Numbered from the stretch's first letter, positions 1-8,964 are shown. The stretch: DNA of 36,470 bases from Rodentibacter heidelbergensis (GCF_002000125.1 NZ_MLHH01000026.1:1-36470), one strand, 5' to 3'. The notes: generated from the sequence alone by a model not told the origin. Translations and numbers: made by a program.

Positions 1-512
1 CTTTTCCCGGAATGACCGTCAGCACCAACATTCCTGAACGTAAATCCTGTGGTTCAACCAGTACTCGGGTGGTGATATAACCAAAATCAATCAAGCGATT
101 TTGAATACGGCGCAATAAAACATTAATCCCCTCTGCCCCAATACAAGCCGGTAAGGCAAAATCTCGTTCTTCATAAACTGCATTTAATGCCCAATGAAAA
201 CGACTCGGCTGGATGAGTTTTTTATTCTCGTTATTCTCATCAAAATCCGTCAATACCAATTGATGAATGGGAAAACATTGTGCCTCTTGCTGAGGAAAGC
301 CATGGGTTTTCGTTTTTTTCGGCTTCGAATCTGACATTTGGTGATTGTACTTGCTGGGATTGGATTTCACTGTTGAGGGCTGTTTGTTGCTGTTGTTGGC
401 GGGAAATAATCTGTTTTTCAGTCTCTGTTGGCGGACGATTCTGCACCGCTTGCACAAAAGAAGGGAAAAGAAAAAGGGTGTTTAATACTAAAAAGGAAAA
501 AGCGGGCTTCAT
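1..512 (-). pseudogene. TpsB/ShlB-type two-partner-secretion outer-membrane transporter, 5' part, frameshifted
   Basis: This family forms an outer-membrane barrel with periplasmic POTRA domains that exports a partner TpsA exoprotein such as a hemolysin or adhesin. The reading frame opens at 512 with a signal peptide (about residues 1-22, ending VQA) and a Gln-rich stretch, then reaches TGA at 240 after 90 codons. A second frame takes over at a run of seven A (minus strand, forward 313-319). It encodes a ShlB-type POTRA segment with THGFPQQEAQCFPI, LPACIGAEGI and later GYITTRVLVEPQDL, and it stays open to the window edge. Removing one A joins the two frames cleanly as EAEKTKTHGF. Either the gene is broken, or the A tract varies, or the base is a sequencing error. 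The barrel and the TpsA partner, if present, lie outside the window. Family assignment is firm; the functional state is unknown. Confidence 0.75.
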
Positions 513-542
513 AAGTAAATGATTAGATTAATATTGTGGGGT

Positions 543-571
543 AAGATACTTAAATGGAGAAAAAAATTCAA
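543..571 (-). promoter_or_regulatory. candidate promoter of the TpsB gene
   Basis: On the minus strand TTGAAT (-35, 566-571) and TATCTT (-10, 543-548) are separated by exactly 17 bp and lie about 30 bp upstream of the ATG at 512. No clear Shine-Dalgarno sequence precedes that ATG. Confidence 0.45.
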
Positions 572-635
572 GTTTTAACAATAAAAATCATATAAAAAAT
601 AGGGAGATTTAGAGAATTTATCTTTCTCTTTCCAT

Positions 636-667
636 AAAGCCCTTTTCCTATTGAGGAAAAAGGCTTT
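636..667. terminator. hairpin downstream of rlmM
   Basis: AAAGCC-CTTTTCCT pairs with AGGAAAAAG-GCTTT around an ATTG loop, starting 4 bp past the rlmM stop. The T-run is stronger on the plus strand (GGCTTTTTC) than on the minus strand, where rlmM is read, so it is an imperfect terminator for rlmM. Confidence 0.5.
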
Positions 668-670
668 TTC

Positions 671-1759
671 TCATTTAACGACAATATGTACGGTAATTTC
701 TTCTCTATCGTGGTAGAGGTGTTTTGCTTGGATCTCAAAGGTCAAATTTTGCTTATTCAACATTTCGGTGAGATTTTCTAAGCATTGCATCACTTCTTGA
801 TAGCGTTTTTTCATCGGCAGTTTTAAATTAAAAATCGTTTCACGACACCAGCCGTTCACTAGCCATTTACCAATTAAATTGGCGATGCGGCTTGGCTGCT
901 CTACCATGTCGCAAACCAACCAATCCACTTTTTTGCGTTTTGGCGGTTGAAACTTAAATCCGTCTTCCGCACAATGTTCAATACGACCGGTTTCATGCAA
1001 ACTGTCTGCCATTTTTCCGTGATCCACCGCATAAACAAATAAGCCACGTTTGACTAATTGGTACGTCCAACCTCCCGGACAGGCGCCCAAATCAACGCCT
1101 ACCATATTGCCATTTAAACGCTTTTCCTCTTCCTTTCTAGGAATAAAGGTCAATATCGCTTCTTCTAATTTCAAGGTAGAACGACTTGGCGCATCTGCGG
1201 GAAACTTTAAACGGGGAATCCCCATAAAATGCTCGGAATGGTTATTACTGTAAGAATAGCCCACATAGCAACTATTTGGTTTCACAAAAAAACAATGCAA
1301 AAAACAACCGCACTTTTGAGGCGTATTCGCCATTAACCAACCTTTCTTTTTCAAGGCTTGACGTAACGGCACGGTAAACTTTCTGCAAAAGGTGGAAAGG
1401 GCTTTGGATTCATTGGTATCTGCCATTTCAACAAAGAGGTTGCTTGATGACTGAAAATTTACTTGTGCTGACAAGGCTTCAAAGGCCGAAATAATCGGGC
1501 TAATACGATCGGTTGGATCAAGATTTTCCAATAGATTAGATACCACCAACATTTGACGGACAAAAATGAGCCGGTTAAAAGGCATTTTACGCGCCAAGCG
1601 ATCTGCCTCATTAGGCTGATAACATTCAAAAAGCACATAGCCCGAATGTTCTTGAACTCGGGCAAACCCGACTATACCTAGGCTCGCCGCATGATCGGTT
1701 ATTTCTGCCGCCACTTCTTTTTCAAAACCGGGACGACAATACAAAGCGAGTTTATTCAT
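671..1759 (-). CDS. rlmM: 23S rRNA 2'-O-ribose C2498 methyltransferase
   Basis: RlmM uses S-adenosylmethionine to methylate the 2'-OH of C2498 in the peptidyl-transferase centre of 23S rRNA. The protein has 362 residues, close to the E. coli enzyme. The N-terminal half is the THUMP-like RNA-binding part. The Rossmann-type methyltransferase follows, with the SAM loop [13 protein letters not shown] at about 223-235, the catalytic Asp in [11 protein letters not shown] (D284), and candidate catalytic lysines in STLKLEE (K197) and [10 protein letters not shown]. The ATG lies inside the end of gcvA: ATGAATAA contains the rlmM start and the gcvA TAA, an 8-bp overlap. The two genes are therefore probably cotranscribed and translationally coupled. 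A complete uptake signal lies inside the gene at 1307-1315. Confidence 0.95.
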   Translation of the reverse strand: MNKLALYCRPGFEKEVAAEITDHAASLGIVGFARVQEHSGYVLFECYQPNEADRLARKMPFNRLIFVRQMLVVSNLLENLDPTDRISPIISAFEALSAQVNFQSSSNLFVEMADTNESKALSTFCRKFTVPLRQALKKKGWLMANTPQKCGCFLHCFFVKPNSCYVGYSYSNNHSEHFMGIPRLKFPADAPSRSTLKLEEAILTFIPRKEEEKRLNGNMVGVDLGACPGGWTYQLVKRGLFVYAVDHGKMADSLHETGRIEHCAEDGFKFQPPKRKKVDWLVCDMVEQPSRIANLIGKWLVNGWCRETIFNLKLPMKKRYQEVMQCLENLTEMLNKQNLTFEIQAKHLYHDREEITVHIVVK

Positions 1760-2645
1760 TTTCTTCTTTTTTTATTGCATTAATAATCCAATGGCGAAAG
1801 GCTTGGATTTGTTCATCATCAAGGCGATCAAGGTGGTTCACCACATAAAAGGATTTGGGATCGGGTAAATCCGTTGGGAAAACCACTTTCAACGATCCTT
1901 GTTCAATTTCTTGTAATGCCAGTAAGCGATTTGATAACACCACACCCTGCCCGTGGATAGCCGCCTGCAACGCCATAAAAGTATGGCTAAATAGAGGGCC
2001 TTGTTGAATATTTAATTCATCCAATGCTAGATAATCGGCCATTGCACGCCAATTATCCCGGGTATGGGTATGAATTAAAGTATGGTGTTTTAAATCTTCT
2101 TTACAATGAATGGGATTTTTTGCCAACAATGCAGGCGAGGCTAAAATCAGCAAATTCTCTTTCCCTAAGCGATCAACCTGCAAATTTTGCCAATTTCCTT
2201 TGCCATAATAAATCGCAAGGTCAATTTCTTTATTAAGCAATCCTTCATCTTGATCCAGCCCTTTTAAGCGAACCTCAATTTCAGGATAAAGGCGGTTAAA
2301 CTCACTGAGATGGGGAACAAGCCATTGAATTCCAAAGGTTTGTGGCACGCCAATACTCAAGTGAGGATCGTTTTTTAAGATGAGCAACTTTTCCGTTGCC
2401 TCATTCAGTTTACGCAAAATTTTATTAATATCGATAAAATAAGCTTGACCAAATTCTGTTAACTCTAAGGCTCGATTTTTACGCTTAAATAATTCAACGC
2501 CTAAAAAATCTTCTAACAGTTTGATTTGATGACTCACCGCAGCTTGGGTCACAAAAAGTTCATCAGCCGCTTTTGTAAAGCTTAAATGCCTTGCTGCAGA
2601 TTCAAAGGACTTCAGTGAATTCAAGGGGGGCAAACGTTTATACAT
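1752..2645 (-). CDS. gcvA: LysR-family glycine cleavage regulator GcvA
   Basis: GcvA is a LysR-type regulator that in enterobacteria controls the glycine cleavage genes and activates the small RNA gcvB. The protein begins [20 protein letters not shown] and has a winged helix-turn-helix at about 18-60 ([20 protein letters not shown]). The effector domain follows and shows the family segments [17 protein letters not shown] and AAIHGQGV. An upstream in-frame TTG at 2657 would add four residues. The ATG at 2645 is preferred because its N-terminus matches E. coli GcvA and a GGA lies about 7 nt upstream. GcvB starts divergently 106 bp away, the arrangement known in enterobacteria, which strongly supports GcvA over other LysR members. 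No gcvTHP genes are in the window. Confidence 0.9.
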   Translation of the reverse strand: MYKRLPPLNSLKSFESAARHLSFTKAADELFVTQAAVSHQIKLLEDFLGVELFKRKNRALELTEFGQAYFIDINKILRKLNEATEKLLILKNDPHLSIGVPQTFGIQWLVPHLSEFNRLYPEIEVRLKGLDQDEGLLNKEIDLAIYYGKGNWQNLQVDRLGKENLLILASPALLAKNPIHCKEDLKHHTLIHTHTRDNWRAMADYLALDELNIQQGPLFSHTFMALQAAIHGQGVVLSNRLLALQEIEQGSLKVVFPTDLPDPKSFYVVNHLDRLDDEQIQAFRHWIINAIKKEENE

Positions 2646-2686
2646 AATGACATCCAAATAGAATTTTTTATTGATACTCGGTGGGC

Positions 2687-2714
2687 TTTTATTCGAATTA
2701 CTTTTTTTTATTCG
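2687..2714. promoter_or_regulatory. tandem TTTTATTCG repeats, candidate GcvA operator
   Basis: The exact 9-mer TTTTATTCG occurs at 2687-2695 and 2706-2714, a 19-bp period (about two helical turns), between gcvA and GcvB and 37-64 bp before the inferred GcvB start. The position suits a LysR-type activator site. Assignment to GcvA is inference. Confidence 0.35.
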
Positions 2715-2750
2715 TCAAATAAAAAAACATCACTTGTTCTTCTTATCGCC

Positions 2751-2942
2751 ACTTCCTAAAATGCACCCATACTTAATGATTGGTAATTCCTTATCTAGTT
2801 AATGAGTTTCGGACTTAAGTATGATGTTGTGTTTGCATAGAGTTCGGGAAACCGAACTTGAGTAACAAAATAAGTTACTCATTTACTTCCTGTATTCTTT
2901 AAACCGTTTGGTTAAACGCTACCCTTTGGGTGGCGTTTTTTT
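2751..2942 (+). ncRNA. gcvB: GcvB small regulatory RNA
   Basis: GcvB is an Hfq-dependent sRNA that represses many amino-acid and peptide transport mRNAs. The match rests on five points. The 5' end ACTTCCTAAAATG resembles the E. coli GcvB 5' end. ATGATGTTGTGTTTGCA at 2821-2837 is the G/U-rich R1 seed. ACTTCCTGTA at 2885-2894 is the R2 element. A terminator with seven T closes it. It is divergent from gcvA. Predicted stems: CATACTTAA/TTAAGTATG (2768-2776 with 2815-2823), AGTTCGG/CCGAACT with a GAAA loop (2841-2858), GAGTAAC/GTTACTC (2860-2880), and the terminator (2915-2937). This leaves R1 and R2 single-stranded. A possible -10, TCTTAT, is at 2741-2746 with no good -35, as expected for an activator-dependent promoter. 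About 192 nt; ends are inferred. Confidence 0.9.
2915..2942 (+). terminator. intrinsic terminator of GcvB
   Basis: AACGCTACCC (2915-2924) pairs with GGGTGGCGTT (2928-2937) around a TTT loop, and the T-run continues to 2942. Confidence 0.85.
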
Positions 2943-3115
2943 ATGCCTGATTCTAACACACTTCTTTTCTTTCTTCTTTCACTTTTATGAGATTGAAATT
3001 CCGTCCTTTAAATTTTGAGAAATCACAAAAAATTTCTGTTTTAAGGTTTAAATGCTCAAAATAATGATGTAGATTAGACAGCATTTCATCCAAACAAGAA
3101 ATAAAGGGAAGCAAA

Positions 3116-4147
3116 ATGAAAGACTTAGATTGGCATAATTTGGGTTTTAACTATATTAAAACCGACTATCGTTTTATTGCTCATTGGAAAAATGGTCAAT
3201 GGGATGAAGGAAAACTAACCACAGATAATACGTTACATATTCACGAAGGTTCAACCGCACTTCATTACGGTCAGCAATGTTTTGAAGGCTTAAAAGCCTA
3301 CCGTTGTAAAGACGGTTCAATTAACTTATTCCGTCCTGACGAAAATGCAAAACGTATGCAACACACCGCAGACCGTCTTTTAATGCCACAAGTCCCTACG
3401 GAATTATTCATTCGAGCTTGCAAAGAAGTTGTCAAAGCAAATGAACAATGGGTAGGCCCTTATGGTTCAGGAGCAACCTTATATTTAAGACCATTCCTTA
3501 TTGGTGTGGGGGAAAATATTGGTGTGAAAGCTGCACCGGAATTTATTTTCTCGGTGTTCTGTTGTCCGGTTGGAGCTTATTTTAAAGGTGGCCTAACGCC
3601 TTCTAATTTCATCACCACCGAGTACGACCGTGCTGCTCCAATGGGCACAGGCGGTGTGAAAGTGGGGGGAAACTATGCAGCGAGCTTACTGCCTCATGAA
3701 TTAGCCGTGGAACAAGGAACAGCAGAAAGAAAATTTGCCGATGCCATTTATCTTGATCCGAAAACCCATACTAAAATTGAAGAAGTCGGTGCCGCAAATT
3801 TCTTTGGCATTACCAAAGACAACAAATTTATTACACCAATATCGGAATCTATCCTACCAAGTATCACAAAATATTCCTTACTCTATATTGCGAAAGAACG
3901 TTTGGGAATGGAAGCCATTGAGGGAGATGTGTATATCGATCAACTTGATCAATTTGCCGAAGCCGGAGCCTGTGGAACTGCTGCAGTGATTTCACCGGTG
4001 GGCGGTATTCAACACAAAGACAAATTCCATGTTTTCTATTCAGAAACGGAAGTCGGCCCGGTTACCCGTAAACTTTATGATGAACTCACCGGTATTCAAT
4101 TCGGTGATATTGAAGCCCCGGAAGGCTGGATTGTAAAAGTGGAATAA
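3116..4147 (+). CDS. ilvE: branched-chain amino acid aminotransferase
   Basis: IlvE is a PLP enzyme that catalyses the last, reversible transamination in Leu, Ile and Val synthesis, using glutamate as amino donor. The 343-residue protein is a fold-type IV aminotransferase of the long BCAT type also found in eukaryotes. It carries [16 protein letters not shown] (about 48-63), the Schiff-base lysine in [11 protein letters not shown] (K182), EEVGAANFF (222-230) and [14 protein letters not shown]. The ATG has a GGGA Shine-Dalgarno 7 nt upstream. The gene is monocistronic: GcvB ends 173 bp before it and a strong terminator follows. I saw no leader peptide or attenuator in the 173-bp upstream gap. 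An uptake signal is at 3254-3262. Confidence 0.95.
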   Translation: MKDLDWHNLGFNYIKTDYRFIAHWKNGQWDEGKLTTDNTLHIHEGSTALHYGQQCFEGLKAYRCKDGSINLFRPDENAKRMQHTADRLLMPQVPTELFIRACKEVVKANEQWVGPYGSGATLYLRPFLIGVGENIGVKAAPEFIFSVFCCPVGAYFKGGLTPSNFITTEYDRAAPMGTGGVKVGGNYAASLLPHELAVEQGTAERKFADAIYLDPKTHTKIEEVGAANFFGITKDNKFITPISESILPSITKYSLLYIAKERLGMEAIEGDVYIDQLDQFAEAGACGTAAVISPVGGIQHKDKFHVFYSETEVGPVTRKLYDELTGIQFGDIEAPEGWIVKVE

Positions 4148-4224
4148 TAAGAGAAATTCTCCCTAATGGGAATTGAAGTTAGCTTTGAAGTAAGCTGACC
4201 TAAACAAGAAAAAATATTAAATAA

Positions 4225-4262
4225 AAGGACTAAGTTTCTAGATTTAACAGAACTTAGTCCTT
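4225..4262. terminator. bidirectional terminator between ilvE and pdxT
   Basis: AAGGACTAAGTT (4225-4236) and AACTTAGTCCTT (4251-4262) form a perfect 12-bp stem. It is followed by CTTTT on the plus strand and TTTATTTAATATTTTT on the minus strand, so it can serve both convergent genes. Confidence 0.85.
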
Positions 4263-4307
4263 CTTTTCATTTAATAAGTGCGTTTTAGCAATGAAGAAAT
4301 CTTTTTC

Positions 4308-4892
4308 TTAGCGTAACATCCCAAGAAATAATTCCATAACTGCCGTATTTGCTGTCAACTCCGGATGAAAAGCACAAGCAAGCAAATTATCTTGCCTTGC
4401 TAATACCGTATTTCCGTCAAACTCAGCCAGACTTTCCACCTTTTCCCTATTAAAATTCACAATATAGGGGGCTCGAATAAAAACGGCAGGAAAAGTGTCT
4501 GCTAAACCACTTACCGCAAGATCAGTCTGAAAACTGTCCACTTGTCGGCCAAAGGCATTACGTTGCACTTCAATATCCATCAGCCCCAAATGCACTGTTG
4601 GATCATCTTTAAGCTGTTTTGCTAATAAAATCATGCCGGCACAAGTCCCCAATATGCCTTTTCCTTGTGCGTGGAAAGTTTTAATGGCTTCAAATAAGCC
4701 ATTTTTTCGCATTAACTTACCTATTGCTGTGCTTTCGCCACCGGGTAAAACCAAGCCATCGCAGAGAGTTAAATCCTCCGGATTTTTCACCATCATTGAC
4801 TTAGCACCAAGCTGTTCAATTTGCAAGCAATGTTCACTCACAGCCCCCTGTAATGCCAATACGCCAACGGTTAAATTTGCATAACTTTTCAT
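4308..4892 (-). CDS. pdxT: PLP synthase glutaminase subunit PdxT
   Basis: PdxT hydrolyses glutamine and channels ammonia to PdxS for one-step synthesis of pyridoxal 5'-phosphate (the DXP-independent route). It is a class I glutamine amidotransferase of 194 residues. Visible features are the oxyanion region LPGGESTA, the nucleophile Cys84 in GTCAGM, and the His176/Glu178 pair in CAFHPEL. The frame stays open upstream inside pdxS, but the ATG at 4892 gives the normal N-terminus (TVGVLALQGAVSEH). It sits one base after the pdxS stop, with a GGTTGGTAAA ribosome-binding region inside the end of pdxS. Tight coupling fits the 12:12 PdxS-PdxT complex. Confidence 0.95.
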   Translation of the reverse strand: MKSYANLTVGVLALQGAVSEHCLQIEQLGAKSMMVKNPEDLTLCDGLVLPGGESTAIGKLMRKNGLFEAIKTFHAQGKGILGTCAGMILLAKQLKDDPTVHLGLMDIEVQRNAFGRQVDSFQTDLAVSGLADTFPAVFIRAPYIVNFNREKVESLAEFDGNTVLARQDNLLACAFHPELTANTAVMELFLGMLR

Positions 4893-4893
4893 T

Positions 4894-5784
4894 TTACCAA
4901 CCACGATCTTGCATTCTTTCTGCGGCAGATAATCGTGAAATTTCAATGCCTTTCATGGCTTCACCTAAATCTTCCGATAAGCGGGCTATCAAATCATAGT
5001 CTTGGTAATGGGTGGTGGCTTCAACAATAGCCCGTGCAAATTTTTCCGGGTTTTCTGATTTAAAAATCCCCGATCCGACAAAGACGCCATCAGCCCCTAA
5101 TTCCATCATTAACGCCGCATCTGCCGGTGTAGCGACACCACCTGCTGCAAAATTTACCACCGGTAATTTTCCTAAGTTTTTGATTTGTAATAATAACTCA
5201 AAAGGTGCACCAAGATTTTTTGCCTCTGTCATTAACTCATCATGGCTCATGGCAACAACTTTACGCACCTGTGCATTCACTTTCCGTATATGGCGAACGG
5301 CTTCAACGATATTGCCTGTTCCCGGTTCACCTTTTGTTCTCAACATGGAGGCCCCTTCACCAATACGGCGTAGTGCTTCACCCAAATCACGGCAACCACA
5401 AACAAAAGGAACCTTATATTCACTTTTGAGTAGATGAAATTCTTCATCCGCGGGGGTTAATACTTCACTTTCATCAATATAATCAACCCCCATGGCTTCC
5501 AACACTCTGGCTTCTGTGATATGCCCAATTCGTGCTTTTGCCATTACAGGAATAGAAACGGCATTCATTACCTCTTTAATAATTTTCGGGTTCGCCATTC
5601 TTGCCACCCCACCTGCAGCACGAATATCAGAAGGTACACGCTCTAATGCCATCACTGCCACTGCGCCTGCGGCTTCTGCAATGCGTGCTTGCTCGGCATT
5701 GATCACATCCATAATCACGCCGCCCTTTTGCATTTGCGCCATACCCCGTTTTACCACCTCTGAACCTGTTATTGTGTACGTCAT
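4894..5784 (-). CDS. pdxS: PLP synthase lyase subunit PdxS
   Basis: PdxS condenses ribose 5-phosphate, glyceraldehyde 3-phosphate and ammonia into PLP. The 296-residue protein has the whole (beta/alpha)8 barrel. The two catalytic lysines are in VMAKARIGH (K83, equivalent to Bacillus K81) and RTKGEPGTG (K151, equivalent to K149). The phosphate-binding glycines are in FAAGGV and VGSGIF. The ATG is preceded by AAAGGAG (TAATAAAGGAGAAACAAC). It is the first gene of the pdxS-pdxT operon and is divergent from pdxR across 104 bp. No pdxA or pdxJ is in the window. Confidence 0.97.
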   Translation of the reverse strand: MTYTITGSEVVKRGMAQMQKGGVIMDVINAEQARIAEAAGAVAVMALERVPSDIRAAGGVARMANPKIIKEVMNAVSIPVMAKARIGHITEARVLEAMGVDYIDESEVLTPADEEFHLLKSEYKVPFVCGCRDLGEALRRIGEGASMLRTKGEPGTGNIVEAVRHIRKVNAQVRKVVAMSHDELMTEAKNLGAPFELLLQIKNLGKLPVVNFAAGGVATPADAALMMELGADGVFVGSGIFKSENPEKFARAIVEATTHYQDYDLIARLSEDLGEAMKGIEISRLSAAERMQDRGW

Positions 5785-5821
5785 GTTGTTTCTCCTTTAT
5801 TAGTATTGATAAAAAAACCAC

Positions 5822-5866
5822 TGGCATTTTGCACAAGAACAGATATGATTAAAAGTGTCAATTTTG
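5822..5866. promoter_or_regulatory. overlapping divergent promoters and candidate PdxR direct repeats
   Basis: On the plus strand TGGCAT (5822-5827) and TATGAT (5844-5849), 16 bp apart, form a good pdxR promoter. On the minus strand TTGACA (5856-5861) is a consensus -35 facing pdxS, but the expected -10 region (about 5833-5838, TCTTGT) is poor, as for an activated promoter. TGGCATTTTG (5822) and TGTCAATTTTG (5856) are imperfect direct repeats 34 bp apart. They cover the pdxR -35 and its start region, so PdxR bound there could repress pdxR and activate pdxST. The operator role is inference. Confidence 0.5.
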
Positions 5867-5888
5867 GATAAAATGATGAGGTCAGATA

Positions 5889-7292
5889 ATGCAAAAAATT
5901 GCCTATCATCTGGATAAAAACGCCACACTCCCCCTCTACGAACAGCTTTACCAAAAAATTAAACAAGCCATTCACCAGCAGGAATTAAGCATTGGCGATA
6001 AACTCCCTTCTAAACGCAAGCTTTGCCAACATTTGCGCATTAGTCAAAACACCGTAGAAAATGCCTACGCCCAACTGATTGCAGAAGGTTATATCGACGC
6101 TCAACCAAGACGGGGATTTTATGTTTGTTTCCAATCGGAATTCACCTTCCCCCAATCTCCTCCTCCAGTGCAGAGCAAGCATCAGAATTTACCGATGAAT
6201 GATAAGCAGATTGACTTTAATCCCAATCGCATTGACACTCAGCATTTTCCCTTTCAGCAATGGAAAAAAAGCGGTCAAATGCTTTACCAGAGCTCACAGC
6301 AACATTTATTAACCCTCAATGACCCACTGGGTGATCTCAATTTACGTCAACAAATTGCACATTACCTTTCGGCTTCAAGAGGAATTCATTGTCAAGCAGA
6401 ACATATAATGATTGGTGCCGGTTTTGAATACTGTATTCAGCATTTAATTTTACTTTTTAACCAGCTCTATCCTCATCAACCTCTTAATTATGCGATAGAA
6501 GATTATGGCTATCCTAAAGTAGAAAAAATATTAACCCTTTATCAAAAAAATCGGATCAAACTTCCTCTTAATCCGCAATATCAATTAGATTTAACTTTCT
6601 TAGCAAAACAAAAGATCAATATCGCTTATATTACGCCCTCTAACTTATATCCCTTTGGCGAAATTATTCCTATCTCGCAACGGCAAACCTTGTTGGAATG
6701 GGCAAATGAACAATCCGATCGATTTATTATTGAAGATGATTACGACAGCGAATTTCGTTATAAAGGCAAACCGATCCCGGCATTAAAAAGCCTTGATCAG
6801 CATAACAAAGTGATTTACTTAGGGTCGTTTTCTAAACTACTTATGCCTTCGTTACGTATTACCTTTATGGTATTGCCCCCGCAACTATTTGCCTTTTATC
6901 AGCAATATTGTGCTTGTTTCCACTGTCCGATTTCTCGTTTTGAGCAACAAAGATTGGCAACCTTTATTCAGCAAGGCTATTTTGAAAAACACATTCATCG
7001 CATGCGCAAAATCTATCGGAAAAAAATGGAACTGCTTTGCCAATTATTAGCCCCCTATAAAAAGCATATCCGATATTATGGGGAAAATTCCGGATTTCAT
7101 TTACTCATCGAATTACTCAATGAATCTCGTTCATTGGATGAATTAGTGGGTTTAGCCAAACAAAAAGAAATAATTATTTACCCGGTTTATTATCAGAAAA
7201 GAACACTCTTTAGCTTGGGATTTGGACATTTATCTGAGCAATCATTGATAGAGGGCATCAATCATCTCTTGAAAATTTGGATAAAAGCGTAA
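5889..7292 (+). CDS. pdxR: MocR-type (GntR-aminotransferase) regulator PdxR
   Basis: This is a chimeric regulator. A GntR winged helix-turn-helix lies at about 8-78 (LPSKRKLCQHLRISQNTVENAY), followed by a linker and a fold-type I aminotransferase-like domain that binds PLP but serves as a sensor. The PLP-site residues are present: EDDYDSEFR at 282-290 and the Schiff-base lysine in GSFSKLLMPSLR (K316). The length of 467 residues is usual for MocR proteins. Divergence from pdxST identifies it as PdxR, which in other bacteria activates pdxST and represses itself when PLP is low. GAGG lies 7 nt before the ATG. The gene faces purF, with an IS relic between them. Confidence 0.92.
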   Translation: MQKIAYHLDKNATLPLYEQLYQKIKQAIHQQELSIGDKLPSKRKLCQHLRISQNTVENAYAQLIAEGYIDAQPRRGFYVCFQSEFTFPQSPPPVQSKHQNLPMNDKQIDFNPNRIDTQHFPFQQWKKSGQMLYQSSQQHLLTLNDPLGDLNLRQQIAHYLSASRGIHCQAEHIMIGAGFEYCIQHLILLFNQLYPHQPLNYAIEDYGYPKVEKILTLYQKNRIKLPLNPQYQLDLTFLAKQKINIAYITPSNLYPFGEIIPISQRQTLLEWANEQSDRFIIEDDYDSEFRYKGKPIPALKSLDQHNKVIYLGSFSKLLMPSLRITFMVLPPQLFAFYQQYCACFHCPISRFEQQRLATFIQQGYFEKHIHRMRKIYRKKMELLCQLLAPYKKHIRYYGENSGFHLLIELLNESRSLDELVGLAKQKEIIIYPVYYQKRTLFSLGFGHLSEQSLIEGINHLLKIWIKA

Positions 7293-7334
7293 CTTCGGCG
7301 TGCCGGTGAGCGATTTTATTTTGTCGCCAGCCTG

Positions 7335-7419
7335 TTATTTGAAAGATGGGTAGTATTTAGCCATAAAAAAATCTGCACCTAATCCGTTAGGTTAAATCCA
7401 ACTTTTAGCCTGCAGATTT
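7335..7419 (-). mobile_element. relic of an IS3-family left end, with the first codons of orfA
   Basis: On the minus strand this stretch parallels the IS at 36288. It shows ATCTGCA, AAAAGTTGGA 11 nt in, and GTGCAGATTTTTTTATG, then MAKYYPSFK before a TAA at 7335-7337. The IS in the same register reads MTKYNQLFK. The rest of orfA is gone and pdxR ends 42 bp further on. The outer arms AAATCTGCA (7369-7377) and TGCAGATTT (7411-7419), plus inner ACCTAA/TTAGGT (7377-7392), form a hairpin followed by seven T on the minus strand. This makes it the likely terminator of cvpA-purF, whose last stop is only 17 bp upstream. Confidence 0.65.
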
Positions 7420-7436
7420 CTTGTTAGCGGGCGGTC

Positions 7437-8954
7437 TTATCGTTCATTATGAATTTCTAAATTCGTGGCATCTTTTTCACGTTTCTTCTTCGCAAAATCA
7501 TTACGTTGTGAAGCGATGCTGTCTAAATATTGCGGTGTAATATCGCCCGTGATGTATTCCCCGGTAAAGACTGAACAATCAAACCCTTTAATCGCTGGAT
7601 TTTCTTGTTGAACCGACTCCGTTAAAGCATGAAGATCTTGGAAAATCAGCTTATCTACACCAATTAATTTCGCAATTTCCTCCACACTGCGACCATAAGC
7701 AATGAGTTCGTTTTTTGTCGGCATATCAATACCATAGACATTCGGATAACGAATTTCCGGAGCGGCGGAAGCAAAGTAAATTTTCTTAGCGCCGGCGGCT
7801 CGTGCCATTTCGACAATTTGTTCCGATGTCGTACCACGAACAATAGAATCGTCTACCAACAACACATTTTTATCTTTAAATTCCGCTTTAATGGTGTTGA
7901 GTTTGCGGCGAACAGAGCTAATACGTTGGGCTTGTCCCGGCATAATAAAAGTGCGTCCCACATAGCGGTTTTTCACAAAACCTTGTCGATAAGGTTTATT
8001 CAACACGTTAGAAATTTGCAAGGCGATATCTGTTGAGGTTTCCGGCACGGGAATAACCACGTCAATATTATCCAATTCCTCTTTCCATTCTTCAGCAATT
8101 TTTTGACCTAAACGCTCGCCCATGTGAACACGGGCCGCATAAACGGAAACGCCATCCATAATGGAATCAGGACGGGCAAAATAGACATATTCAAAAATAC
8201 AAGGATTTAATACCGCACTTTCAGCACATTGTCGGGCATAAAGTTCCCCCTCGAAGGTCACATAAATGGCTTCTCCCGGTGCAACATCACGGACAAAATC
8301 ATAGCCTGCCACATCCAAAGCAACGGTTTCAGAGGCAAACATATATTCCGTTTTGCCATTTTCTTCACGCTGTCCTAATACCAGCGGACGAATACCGAAA
8401 GGATCACGGAATGCCACCATGCCATGTCCAATGATCATTGCAAGACAAGCATAAGCGCCACGGACATCTTTATGGGTTTTACTTACCGCATAAAAAATAT
8501 CCTGAGGATCTAAATGGTCTTGTGGAATATTATCAAGGTGATTGGCAAAAATGTTTAAAAGCAGTTCGGAGTCAGAATTGGTATTCACATGGCGGCGGGC
8601 TGTTTTAAAGACTTTTTCTTTCAACTCAGCCGAATTGGTGAGATTACCATTATGAACCAAGGTGACCCCATAGGGTGAATTGACATAAAAAGGTTGTGCT
8701 TCCGAAACACTTGAACTCCCTGCGGTGGGATAACGCACATGTCCCATACCTGCATTACCTTGCAAGCGTAGCATATGCTCATGTCTAAAGACATCGCTGA
8801 CTAACCCATTGGCTTTACGCAAACGAAAGCGATTTTCATCGTCTACTGTTACGATCCCTGCGGCATCTTGTCCGCGATGTTGTAGCAACATTAATGCTGC
8901 ATAAATAGATTCATTAACCGGACTTTGGCTCACAATACCGAGGACACCACACAT
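7437..8954 (-). CDS. purF: amidophosphoribosyltransferase
   Basis: PurF makes 5-phosphoribosylamine from PRPP and glutamine, the first committed step of purine synthesis. The 505 residues equal the E. coli length. The N-terminal nucleophile glutaminase has Cys2 ([10 protein letters not shown]) as catalytic residue after Met removal, without a propeptide, followed by [12 protein letters not shown] and a conserved GHVRYPTAG. The C-terminal phosphoribosyltransferase carries the PRPP loop [14 protein letters not shown]. It lies 10 bp downstream of cvpA in the same operon, controlled by the PurR box at 9524-9539. An uptake signal is at 8212-8220. Confidence 0.97.
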   Translation of the reverse strand: MCGVLGIVSQSPVNESIYAALMLLQHRGQDAAGIVTVDDENRFRLRKANGLVSDVFRHEHMLRLQGNAGMGHVRYPTAGSSSVSEAQPFYVNSPYGVTLVHNGNLTNSAELKEKVFKTARRHVNTNSDSELLLNIFANHLDNIPQDHLDPQDIFYAVSKTHKDVRGAYACLAMIIGHGMVAFRDPFGIRPLVLGQREENGKTEYMFASETVALDVAGYDFVRDVAPGEAIYVTFEGELYARQCAESAVLNPCIFEYVYFARPDSIMDGVSVYAARVHMGERLGQKIAEEWKEELDNIDVVIPVPETSTDIALQISNVLNKPYRQGFVKNRYVGRTFIMPGQAQRISSVRRKLNTIKAEFKDKNVLLVDDSIVRGTTSEQIVEMARAAGAKKIYFASAAPEIRYPNVYGIDMPTKNELIAYGRSVEEIAKLIGVDKLIFQDLHALTESVQQENPAIKGFDCSVFTGEYITGDITPQYLDSIASQRNDFAKKKREKDATNLEIHNER

Positions 8955-8964
8955 TTCATAATCC

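Noticed and set aside
240-345. Programmed -1 frameshift at A-AAA-AAC in the TpsB gene
   Set aside because: The slippery heptamer is in register, but a -1 shift enters the wrong frame (reads RKPM). The POTRA frame needs a +1 shift or the loss of one A.
280-522. Plus-strand frame of 80 codons antisense to the TpsB gene
   Set aside because: Cys/Trp-rich composition without homology, fully opposite a recognised signal peptide and linker.
2646-2657. TTG start adding four residues to GcvA
   Set aside because: The ATG at 2645 matches the family N-terminus and has a ribosome-binding sequence.
5012-5437. 141-codon frame antisense to pdxS
   Set aside because: It mirrors a conserved enzyme, has shadow-type Ser/Thr/Pro composition and no ribosome-binding site.
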